Of a stretch of DNA of 64,000 nucleotides, positions 43,229 to 53,328 are shown in pieces. The notes beneath the pieces were generated by a model. That model had not been told where the DNA came from, did no database searches, and saw nothing but the letters and a program-made list of their open reading frames with translations. The DNA comes from Cylindrodendrum hubeiense. Lineage: Eukaryota; Ascomycota; Sordariomycetes; Hypocreales; Nectriaceae. The first letter of the stretch is position 1. The number at the start of each line of letters is the position of its first letter. The translations under genes and the position numbers were made by a program. The DNA lies in contig JAANBB010000091.1 in NCBI GenBank assembly GCA_014621425.1, positions 48,475 to 112,474 on the forward strand, given 5' to 3'.

Positions 43229-44524
43229 TCAAATCGTTGTTCGGTTCTCCGAGTCGAGGGCAATTGCCTGGCTCAGAGTTCCAGGCGCCATGCCCTTCGC
43301 GCCCGACCGTTTTCGCAGGACGTTCTCGATGAAGGACTCGCCGGCCTTGTACGACGAGCGCACGAGGGGTCCACTGGCGCAGTACAGGAAGCCCATATCC
43401 AGGGCTCGCTTGCGCCACATCTCGAACTCGTCGGGAGTGACGTACTTCTCGACCTTGAGATGACGCTTGGTTGGTCGCATGTATTGACCAAAGGTGACGA
43501 CATCAACATCGACCTTTCGGAGTTCTGTCAACTGTTAGCTTGTTCGAGAAGAGTGGATCCCAGCTGAAATACCTTCAAGCGCGGCTTGGAGCTCATGCTC
43601 CTGCTCGCCAAGACCGAGCATGATGCTCGTCTTCGTGATGATCCCCTCCTTGCCCTTCACATCCTTGACATGCTTCAAAACTTCCAAGCTCTGTTTGAAG
43701 GTAGCCCTTCGGTCTCGCACATACGGCGTCAGGTCCTCGACCGTCTCGACATTGTGCGCATAGACATCAAGCCCGCTCTCCGCCACTATCGCCACCATGT
43801 CCAGATCACCGCGGAAGTCACCGGTCAATGCCTCAACGAGCAAGGTTGGCTTCTTCTGCTTGATTTTCCTAATGGTCTCGGCGAAATGCCACGCACCGCC
43901 ATCAGCAAGATCGTCTCTGTCCACACTCGTCAAGACGACGTAACCCAATCCCCATCTGGCCAGAGCCTCCGCAGTATTCTCGGGCTCGTGGGGATCCAGC
44001 GGAGCAGGCGCTCGGTTGGTCTTGACACTGCAGAAGCGGCATCCTCGGGTGCACGTGTCACCCATCAACATGATAGTGGCGGTCGCGGCACTCTTATCGG
44101 AGCCACCCCAGCATTCAGAAATATTGGGGCATCGGGCCTCTTCGCAAACGGTGTGCAGGCCCAATCCTCGGAGGTCTTTCTTGATGCTCTTGAAGTTATC
44201 GTTTCCGGCAGGGATCGGCGTCTTGAGCCACTCTGGTAGTCGCGTAATCGTCTTCTTCTTGCCCTCAGGGCCGACCTCGGCGGTTCTAAGAGTAAAGGCC
44301 TCAGAGGGCGAAAGGGGTTGCGTAGCCGAATTAGTGGCTACAAAGTCGGAAAGTGTTCCAACAGCGGTGTCCTTGAAGTACGTCTTTCGCCTCGGCTTGC
44401 CGGCTTCGTTGGGGTCGGAGGGGACGGAAGCGAAAGACCGAATGGCGGCGGGCGAAGAGGTCGCGGTAAGAGCTCGTCGGAGAGGGGCCTGAGCCCGTTT
44501 GAGGGAGGGGGCCATCGAAGCCAT
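43229..44524 (-). CDS. LIP5: Lipoyl synthase, mitochondrial (radical SAM)
   Basis: Exons 43573-44524 and 43229-43524 (48-bp intron) give 415 residues from ATG 44524. The N-terminus is Arg/Ser/Ala-rich without acidic residues, as in a mitochondrial presequence. Both iron-sulfur motifs are present: auxiliary cluster C127, C132, C138 ([13 protein letters not shown]) and radical-SAM cluster C158, C162, C165 (CTRGCRFC). [32 protein letters not shown] and [18 protein letters not shown] are family signatures. The enzyme inserts two sulfurs into protein-bound octanoyl groups to make lipoyl cofactor for pyruvate and 2-oxoglutarate dehydrogenases and the glycine cleavage system. Confidence 0.96.
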
Positions 44525-46096
44525 GTTGCTGTCGCCGAGCAATCAAAGACGACAGATCGCTCGACAAAAGGAGAGGTAGTGGTGTTGAAGGTGGGATGTT
44601 CGGACAGGGATGGAAGTGAGCAAAAGATGGCTGCAGCTTCCTATGCAAAAAGTTGGGGAGCGATGCCGATGCGACCCGCCAGGCGGCTTCAAACGGGTTC
44701 CGCCAGCCGCCGTCCAATAAAAATGCCGCGCAATATCCTTAATCAGCCCCATCTTGTGCCATCTCCCAACGCATCGCCAGGAGCAGGTCCGCGGTGATGC
44801 TGTTCGGCACACGACGCCGACATTAGTCATCGGTGCATGACATGCAGATAACCGAGGCCGGGTCAAGACGCCGAGGAGATGAAATGCAATGATTGAGATC
44901 AATTGCCGGGCTTAGACACATTGACATCACGCAATTCAACGAAACAAAGTCGGCAGGGTCAGGTTGTTTCGAGCAAGGCGTAGTAAGTACTATTGCTCTC
45001 CTATCTACGGCTCGCTGTCCATCGCGGCTCCTCAATGTAATCCGCTCAAACAACACCAATCCCTTTTTCGTTATCCATTCCTCCCCACCGAAAAACCCAA
45101 AGTTCATACTCCAAACTACAATCCATCATCCAACGTTCATGTGAACTCATCAATCAAACTGCCTCATCTCGAGAGAATAAAAGCGTCGAATATGAGTCCC
45201 ATGCGTTGGATCACCTTCCTTCCAAAGGGGTATCGCCAAACAGAAAGAAAAAAATAAAGCCAATTCGTCCAAGAAGCAGAGGTATATGGAAGTGAAAATA
45301 GTATTGTTTCCGCGTCCCCGACGTTCGTCTCCGTCTCCTCAATCCTGGCTCCCTGAGAAGCAGCAGAGCCAGGTGAGGAGATGTCGACGGAATAACAATG
45401 CTAATGGTCTCCAGCAGCGAGCAGGCACCATGTCGTCGCCCTGGTCATCTGGAATATGGGGATTTGTCATCTCAAAGCCGCCAGCCGTCTATCCTGCCAA
45501 AGCCTGGTAAGTAGCAACTCAAGTGAGTGCTGTGAAATGTTGTGTGAATAAGTGTGTAGAAGTTGAACAGGCTTTGGGGACCTAGCAGCTGGCGACTACC
45601 CTCCAGACGCGCCAGAACGATGAACCAAGGAACCGATTTCAGTAAACAAAAAAAGTCGAGGCTAAGCGCAGCGCAGTCAACGCGCGCGAGTGCCTGCCGC
45701 TGGGGATGAATCGAAACATTAAATGTTGAAACCCGCGAGGTGTATCGACAAGGAGCGGGTGTGCATGTGTGCTATGTGCTCACGATGAAACGCAAGAAGA
45801 AGTCGAAGCTCTCCATGGGGGGCAGAGTCAACCAATATTAATTGAACTCGTCAGGTGAAGCAGAATTGTGCTAGACGGCGTGGGCCGTTCTGCAGCCGGT
45901 ATCGTGGCGCTGTTGACGTCGTTTTATCGTTATGCCAAGAAGTTTGGGCCGCGCTGTTGGCTTGGCCAAGAGGCAAAAGTTGCAATGACAAAAGAAATGA
46001 GTGAGAGGATGATCGCATCGAAGAGCTCGGATGTTGACAGTGATAAGGTTTCTCTTCCCCAGAAACCTTCCTCCTCATGATCGTGCGACTTGCGCT
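44525..46096. other. Intergenic region, no supported gene
   Basis: 1.6 kb holding the promoter of lipoyl synthase and the 3' region of the GPI protein gene. Frames here are short and without recognisable features. Confidence 0.45.
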
Positions 46097-46477
46097 TTAC
46101 ATCATCGCGACAACGACCATGCCAACGAAACCGGCCAGGACAACCTTGCCAGCGTCGAGGGCAGAAGCGGCACCCTCCTTGGAAACAGTGGTGGGAGTAG
46201 ACTCGTCGGCACCAGTGGAAGCAGCGCTGGTGAAGCTGGTGATGTCGGTGCCCTCGGTGCTCGCGGGGGTGCTCGCAGGGGTGGAAATCGGGGTGGTGCT
46301 GTTAACGGCGGGAGTGGTGGGCGCGCCAGTTCCAGTCCAGGTCGAGGTGACGGTGTGGACCTCGGACAGGGTGTAGGTCTTGGTCAGGGTGGCCGTCTTG
46401 GTCTTGGTGGTGGTCCCTTCGTCACTCGCGAGCGCAAGCGCGGGGATGATGGCAAAGACTAGCTTAGAGAAGTGCAT
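46097..46477 (-). CDS. Small Ser/Thr-rich GPI-anchored cell-wall-type protein
   Basis: 126 codons, no intron. A signal peptide (MHFSKLVFAIIPALALA) precedes a short mature protein of Thr/Ser/Pro repeats (TKTKTATLTKTYTLSEVHTV, TTPISTPASTPASTEGT), expected to be heavily O-glycosylated. The end has a GPI pattern: small residues (EGAASALDAGKV) followed by a hydrophobic tail (VLAGFVGMVVVAMM). It probably sits at the plasma membrane or is linked to the wall. TLTKTYTLSEVHTVTSTWTG resembles the wall-protein motif seen in many ascomycete Clock-controlled/TIR-like small proteins, but I make no orthology claim. Confidence 0.85.
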   Translation of the reverse strand: MHFSKLVFAIIPALALASDEGTTTKTKTATLTKTYTLSEVHTVTSTWTGTGAPTTPAVNSTTPISTPASTPASTEGTDITSFTSAASTGADESTPTTVSKEGAASALDAGKVVLAGFVGMVVVAMM

Positions 46478-49400
46478 TGTGACTGAGTTGGTATCGAGAT
46501 ATCCACGGTGTCGGTTTGTGAGTGAGTGCTTTCAAAGCGGGCAGCGGTATATCGCGCGGAGTGGTGTGTTTCCAGGAAGCTGGTAGTGAAACGGATAGTG
46601 GCGAGGTGGACGGCGAATCTCAGAGACGGCGTCGGTTGTTGTTCCTCGGAATCAGTCAAGTCGCAGACGAGTTGTGTTGTTGTTGCCGACAGCTGGGTGG
46701 CGTGAAGTTGTTGTGGCTCGTGTAAGAGACCAAGCGAGCGGATCGCGAGAGTGAAAGAGGGCAGGTTGAGGATACTCGGTATCCAGAGCGAGATGCAAAT
46801 GCACAGGCTAAGTAGGCAGAGAAGATAAATGTACGGGTGGTTAGACTCTGCCAACGAAGTCTGATGTGGTTGAAGGTGAAGGTACAGCGCAGAAGGGTCG
46901 AAGGATCGCAGGAAGTGGCTCAGTCGGGGGGAAGGGATCCATGAAGTACTTGGGGGGGGCGGTGCGACAGGCCAGCACAGCGCAGCGCACTTAGGCCCTA
47001 CCATCTCAGACCAACACAGACCAACTCAGACCAACTCAGACCAAGGCACTCAGCTCTTCCCACTTCCCACGGCACCACACGCGCCAGAGCACTCAACGCC
47101 AGGCACGAGTTTTTACTGGCCGCCAGGGACGAGACCGGCCGACGATTGACCAGGGCCCCCCCCGAGAGGATCCAGTGCGCCCCCCCAGGAACGGCCCCAA
47201 GTGCCGCCAGGCACAAACGCGCACAAGCGGCGGGGAGGGGCCAAACAGAGGGGGAGCCAGGAGACCCCGATCCCTACGAGGCAGTGTAGCTGTGACCTGG
47301 AATGCACGCAGCCCGTGCGGTGTGTCTCGGGTACCGGTAGACCTGGCAACCAGCTGGCTGACACACACTCCAGACACCAGGCCACCAGGGCTCTGCACCA
47401 GATGTCGCGCGGAAATTACCACACACCCGACTTCAGGCACACTTCCGACGGGGCCTGTCCGCCTGTCCGCCTGGCCTGGCCTGGCCGGACCTGCGTCTGT
47501 CGTGCCTCAGTCTGGGCTACTGGGCTACTGGGCTACTGGGCCTGGGCCTTCCCACCTCTTCCCACCTGCCCTCCCACCTAGACGCCAACACGATGCGACG
47601 CTGAGACCGACCGCATCACGCTTTTCCTCGTCATCCATCCCCCGGAGTGCGTGCGTTTCCTTGGTGTGTCAGTTGAATGGCACGCGGTGCAAGCGGTGCG
47701 ACCAAGTCGACGTGTGCCCTGGACGGCTATAGTATCTTCAACATGACTGTAACGTCCGCACAGAGAACCCCCCCTCGTCTGTGAGTGGAGGGGGAGGGGA
47801 GGGGCCCTCATGCACCATGCAGGCTCTGCATTCATTCCACACGGGTTGTCAAGGGAGATCGACGCAAGACCTCCCGCGGCTGGACACGCGCTCCTTCAGA
47901 GAGCTTCTACAGCCCGTGGCCCTCATTGCGCGTTAGCCCATTGGGAGATGAGGATATTTCACGCGGGCGAACAAGACAAATTTCTTGCAACATTTTGGCG
48001 CCGGGTTACGGAGTGGCGTTTTTTTAACGTCTTGCCACCCACACGACGACTTGCATGGCAACAGACTACGTAGTACACCAAGTCATGGAGCAATGGAGCC
48101 ATGGAGCCCTGAAATCCACAAGACAAGCTCGAAGCGCAATCAGGCCGGGCCAGTTCGTCACTGGCCGTTCCCCACTGTTTCGCAATCCCATTACTACTAC
48201 GTAGTACGGCTGATGGCCGCTGGATGGCCGCTTTGCCCATCGTGACTCGTCGCTTGATGAGGTCAATTAATGCCCCTGTCCAAATCGGCGCTTGCCTCAG
48301 GACCTTCCTCTTCCTCGCGGTTCATAAAGGGCCAAATAAGATTTGCATAATTTCCCTGGCCGTGCCATAATTGGCCGCCGTTGACACCTCCCGCTCCCGC
48401 CCTAGCCTGGGTTCCTGCGTGCCCTTCGCTTCATCCTCCAGCCCTTGCGCCGCGTGCGCTGTGCCGTGCGTGGGGCGTCGACCCTGGCATTGTGGCTCGT
48501 CGCGCCGTGGCTTTACTGGCTTCGTTCCCCTGACTAACGCCGCCTTTCCGGTTAAGGCACCGATGCCCGTGCGATGGGCGGACGAGGGTATCTAACTTTG
48601 TTTAGCCATTGTCATGAGTTGGTTACTTACTGGACTCTGGGGAAGCCCAACGGAAAAACTGCTGACCACTGATCCGTCAAGGTGCTCGTCAAATATCGAT
48701 CGGCGCGTGGTAGACTCGTGCCATCCATCCTAAAGGGTAAAGAGCCGCGCTACTGCACCTATTAGACATGAAATGAGCCCTCGTAAACTACCGCTTTCGG
48801 CTTCTCATTTAAACTGACCGCTCCATCGTGTGTTGCCTCTCTTCTCTCGGTGTCTCCTAGGGGACTGCCAAAGGATGACTCTGGATCCTCCAGCAGCCTG
48901 CGTTATTTTTGGGGACCACGTCGTTTCTTTTGCTGTTTGATGTTCGTGGTCCCGACGTCGAAGCTGAAACCTCGCCAGAGAGACAATCCTGGCCGGAGAA
49001 CGGGGCCGCGACGAGCACCTGGCCATTCATGGATGCTGACTCCCGCCTGGGTAGCCCATGGAAGAAAACGGTCGGGCTTGCTGGGCTTACTGGGGACCAG
49101 GGCCTCCCAGGCTCGTGGGCTCTCGGTCGCACAGTGAATGGCTGCTACTTAGCGATGGCAGAGAGCCATAAGCACTGATCGGATACCCGCCCCGGATTTG
49201 CGACTGCCACAAAGCCGCCTGGAGTTCGCGTGGCTTGGTGGCTGTCCGGTCCTGTGCGCACTCAACCCGCCGATATTATCTCGTATTAATCTGCGCACTT
49301 ATGCAGTGCTATAAGCAGCTGCAGCGGTGCATCACCTTGTGCTATGCATGAGAGGACCGTCTTTGCCTTGCACCGACCATCTGTGACCAACAGCACCGAA

Positions 49401-51402
49401 TAAAGCGATTGGGGCTCGTGCGAATGAATCAAAGCCCTATTGTTGGTGTGCGCGTCCTCTCCCTCTCGCCTTCAGACGTGGTCGGCTTTGTGCAACGCCA
49501 GCACATCTCCCGCCTGACTGCCACCATATTTAGGCGGCTGCATCCTTGGTGCGACAGTAGCATCTAAATGGCATCGCGTGCCCTGCGCCGCCCCAGAAGG
49601 CGGCAATTTTCCGTCGTCGCCAGCTGGCATCCCGCCGGCTCTGTTATTTGCCGAAGAACGCCTCAGCTGGTGCAATTCATTTGAGCCGCCAGCGGAGCTC
49701 GAGCTGCTCCGCCCTGCTCGAGCTCGACATGTTCAAGCGAGCTGACGTCAGAACGTAGAGAGCGACCAAGGCTCAACAAGGCCATGGGCATGTGGGCATG
49801 TGGGCATGTGGGCATGCTCCATTGTGTGCTCTCTACGGAGCAGTTGTTTGCCTGAAATAGCCTGCATATTAGGCGTTCCAGAAGCAAAGACGGTGAGCGA
49901 ACGCAGCATGAAGCGGCAGCAGCACTGTCATGCCGTTGCATGCCCTCATCCAATGAAGGAATTGAGGCCAACCAGCAGCCACTGTCCATCGCAGGCCAGG
50001 CAACTAGGCAACCAGGTGACCAAGCCTACACACAAACGAGGCTGTCGAGAGATCAGCGACAAGCCCTCCCTCTGCCACGTAGCATACCGTTACCACAACA
50101 TGTCAGGTGCTGCTTGGTTATTGGTGTCAGCGCAACCAATCCAGTGCTCACCTCCAGCCTACCCTAGAGATCCAGGACTCTTGACAATGTCCATCAAAAT
50201 GAAGCCTAGAAAGAGAGATAAGATCAATTTCTTTAAGGGGACATGTTGCGCACGTTTGTCCCAGAAGTGTTGCACTTCTTATTTCCTGAACAGTGTTGTA
50301 CTTGTTTACTTTTAAGTTGCGAATTGTTTACATGCTATGAAGATCCACACCAACAACGAGTGCATTCTTAACCACTCCTCCAAACTTCCCTTTTCGTCAC
50401 GACGATCAGCAGAACAGCTCAATCCTCCCTTGCGCATTCTTTCCAGGGCTCGATTCCCCCGAGACTACAAACCTGTAGGGAGTGTAATGTTTACGTATGC
50501 TCCCTAAATCGAGGGTACTAGTACTTATCTCTTGATTTATTTTGCTAGGAACTTGAAGTACCTAGGGTGCTGTGGCGATGACACAAATGCAAATGCACAT
50601 ATTTGATCATTTTGGGCTATACTTCTCATTCGATATCACTCCTAAGGGCTTTCTTCACTGAAAGAAAAATTATAGATATCGATGCTTCAAATACGACATC
50701 AATACATGAACAAGTATAATGGAATGAACAGTTCCTAGGTAACAAAAGAGGCACAGGATACCTCGCGCAGATGCGTAACCATATTCCTCACTGGCAGTTG
50801 CTAACGTGAATCATGATTTTATATACTAGTACAGTCTATATGCTCTAAATGTCAGAATGGGGAGGGGGTATAATGGTAATCGCGCAACCGATAATGACGC
50901 TCGCTAGTTCAAATTGTGTTCGAGTCCAAGAATCATGACTCATCTTTCCAGCCAACGCGCGGATACCAGAAGTTGAGTCGCCCTGCGGCTCAGCTTCTAT
51001 ACAAGGCCTGTTAGCCATATCCCTCTGACTTCTCGTAGTGGCTATGTGATGCTTTGAAGGCTATCTCGAGCAGGGCCTGAATGTCCCTTGGATATTGTGG
51101 GATGGGGAATCCCCATCGGTGTCGTAATGGATCAGAACGATAACCGCTAGGTCCTCGAAGTGTGACTGTTTGTTTGATCTGACACTTCATCCGCCTCTAT
51201 ATGAGGGATGCAGCATTCCAGCTGATTCCCAAAACGACGGTGCTGCCCTTTGCCGATGTCATCGAGGCTGTCCATATGGTACGTTGGGCCAAAGGCACAG
51301 CCAGGGCATTGTTGGTGAGGGAAGCCTTCCTTTGCCTATAAGGTGGCAAACCTCCCACGAGATATGAATCAAGATTAAAGTGAATTCGAGTTCGCCATCA
51401 TC
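46478..51402. other. 4.9-kb gene-poor stretch with short tandem repeats
   Basis: No supported protein gene. It is GC-rich and repetitive up to about 50.2 kb, then AT-richer. Contents: period-10 CAGACCAACT x4 at 47005-47046, period-9 GGGCTACTG x4 at 47513-47551, period-8 GGGCATGT x4 at 49785-49816, and TACTACGTAGTAC-type palindromes at about 48063-48078 and 48190-48208. One copy of a diverged repeat lies at about 50545-50625 (partner at 55255-55320). The first 1 kb is probably the promoter/leader of the GPI protein gene. Confidence 0.45.
49785..49816 (+). repeat. Period-8 microsatellite (GGGCATGT x4)
   Basis: Four perfect copies in a row in non-coding sequence. Confidence 0.9.
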
Positions 51403-53328
51403 TCAACCCGACGGGATATCTCCATAGGCATCGTTGAAGTATTCCGGATTCATTATGTCCTCGTCCAGTACAGACCCAAATCCAGAGTCGGTGTGTACGT
51501 AATTGGCATTCTTCCCCATAGGTTGTGCTCTGACTTGGAAACCTGACGGATTCTGAAGAAGCTGAGGTGACCACGGAGGATCAGAAAATCCAGGAGAAAT
51601 CTCGATGCAATGTATCGGAATTGTGTTGAAGTTCGTACCGTACGCGGCGAAAGTTGACGAGTCCGAGTCGAGTGGCGACGCTCCCAAATCGGACCACAGC
51701 GACTCGGGTTGTTGAGGCGCATATGTATGGTAGTAGCTTTGCGTGCCATTTTCGCTGAGATCCATGTTGGCCAACATCAATGACTGAGAAGATATTTGAG
51801 GCGAATTTATTTGAGCCAGAGATAGGGGAGAGCTTAGTTGAGTCGAAGGTAGTGGAGAGTTAATTTGAGTCGGAAGCGGAGAATTCAGTTGAGAAGCCGT
51901 TGGTTGAGGATGTAAGGAACGAATAGCTTGGGACTGCCCTCGGCTGTTCTGCATCTGCGAAGCGGCGCGCTTCAATTTGCGTCCTCGGGCTCCGTCTGGT
52001 CTCGGCGTATTAATCGGGGCCTTGAACTTTGGGACTTCACTCGAAGAGCAAAAGACGGTGTACAGAACCCTCATTTTGACCTTCAGAGCCAAATCCTCTC
52101 GGTAGATGCAAATATTCAGCTCATTGTGGTGGCTAAAGAGATCGGCCTTGGTGGGGAGTTGTGTGTAGCACCGCAAGCAAAGCGCCCCGCCAAAGTGGCT
52201 CTCATCCGCGGGATCCTGTGGGTCTTCATCCGTCCAGCGGCCGGGCTTGTTACAGTGCTCGCATTTCGACTTCCCCTTGATACTGGGGTCAGAGTGAGCA
52301 CATTTCGTGATGAATCTCTGGCTTTTGCGCTTTGGATTCCGTCCTCTGATCAGGCTATGGTCACTAACTGCGTGCGACAACGTGTGCGAGAACTCGGCAC
52401 GTTGCTTTCCGCATGAGTTCCAAGGCTTCTGGGTGTACTGATAGGGCTCGTGGAGGTAGAACGGGCAGAGTTCAGAGGAATGCTCGAAGTCATCATCCTC
52501 CAAGTTGCGAATGACCTGGGGGATACGTCGTGGGTAAATGGGGTTGTTGATGTCGTTGGGTCCCCTCCTAGTTGGAGGAGGGGCTGTCGTCTTCTTCTTA
52601 TATGGATCGTGTCGTGTGCCTCGGTATTGATCGTCCTCTTCCTCGCTGTCCGATGGTGATTGACGTCCAGACCATCCCCTTTTCATCTGTCCGGAAGTGA
52701 CCGCCGGCGGTGGTGCAATCATCGGAAGCATCGCATTCCCCATCGGTGGAAGGAAAGGCATACGCGCAGGCACAAGAGCAGGCGCTGATGCTAGCGTTGA
52801 TGCTGGCGCTGATGCTGGCGCCGAGGTTGGCGCTGAGGTTGGGTCGGCGGATGCAAAAGCAGTCCCCAAGAAGTCAAAGACTTTGTTGATGTGCGGTTGC
52901 CTCCCAGTGTGAGATCCCCACGGGACGGCAACGCCGGGAGCGGGGGGTGGCACTGGCGAGTTCTGGGATCCTTGAATCCAGTATCCCACATCACTGGGGA
53001 TTTGGCCATCGGGAATGTGCGCGTCGATCATCTTGGTGAACTCGTGAGAATTGTACCCGCAAGCGCCTTCGTTCAACTGGCTAAAAGTATTGGGGATGAG
53101 ATCGATGCTCGCGGAATCGTAGCCCTCGTCATTAACGAGGGGCTGTTTGGATGAAGAGGCGTGCGCGCCATGCCCAGAGGGCCGGTGAGAAAGAGGCATT
53201 TGCCAAGATGTCGAGTGGTCAAACACATGCTCTGAAGGCTGGAACGACGATGGCGATGGCGACGGTTTCGGGTGGTAACTACACGATGTGGAGGGGTTTG
53301 TCATTGTGATATGTTGGTGCCGGCGCAT
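51403..53328 (-). CDS. Unknown protein with Cys/His zinc-binding-like motifs, probable regulator
   Basis: Single-exon CDS of 641 codons from ATG 53328. A second in-frame ATG at 53304 is possible. The N-terminal third is Ser/Pro/His-rich and disordered, with a degenerate Ala-Ser-Pro repeat (SAPTSAPASAPASTLASAPA). The middle holds two Cys/His groups. CPFYLHEPYQY...C...H...H (about 290-330) resembles a degenerate C2H2 unit. CEHCNKP...CLRCY...HH (about 365-410) follows a basic KRKSQRF segment. The C-terminal part is Gln/Ser/Pro-rich with LNSPLPTQINSPLPSTQL repeats. This layout suggests a fungal-specific nuclear protein, but I recognise no named family. The even coding signal over 1.9 kb makes it likely real. 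Confidence 0.75.
   Translation of the reverse strand: MRRHQHITMTNPSTSCSYHPKPSPSPSSFQPSEHVFDHSTSWQMPLSHRPSGHGAHASSSKQPLVNDEGYDSASIDLIPNTFSQLNEGACGYNSHEFTKMIDAHIPDGQIPSDVGYWIQGSQNSPVPPPAPGVAVPWGSHTGRQPHINKVFDFLGTAFASADPTSAPTSAPASAPASTLASAPALVPARMPFLPPMGNAMLPMIAPPPAVTSGQMKRGWSGRQSPSDSEEEDDQYRGTRHDPYKKKTTAPPPTRRGPNDINNPIYPRRIPQVIRNLEDDDFEHSSELCPFYLHEPYQYTQKPWNSCGKQRAEFSHTLSHAVSDHSLIRGRNPKRKSQRFITKCAHSDPSIKGKSKCEHCNKPGRWTDEDPQDPADESHFGGALCLRCYTQLPTKADLFSHHNELNICIYREDLALKVKMRVLYTVFCSSSEVPKFKAPINTPRPDGARGRKLKRAASQMQNSRGQSQAIRSLHPQPTASQLNSPLPTQINSPLPSTQLSSPLSLAQINSPQISSQSLMLANMDLSENGTQSYYHTYAPQQPESLWSDLGASPLDSDSSTFAAYGTNFNTIPIHCIEISPGFSDPPWSPQLLQNPSGFQVRAQPMGKNANYVHTDSGFGSVLDEDIMNPEYFNDAYGDIPSG
52767..52850 (-). 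repeat. Degenerate 9/18-bp repeat encoding Ala-Ser-Pro
   Basis: GATGCTGGCGCT-type units repeat about seven times within the coding region and keep the frame. Confidence 0.75.

Noticed and set aside
50865..50940. tRNA-like segment (TGGTAATCGCG and GTTCGAGTCC boxes)
   Set aside because: The boxes resemble D and T loops, but the T stem and acceptor stem do not pair. At best it is a degenerate tRNA-derived fragment.
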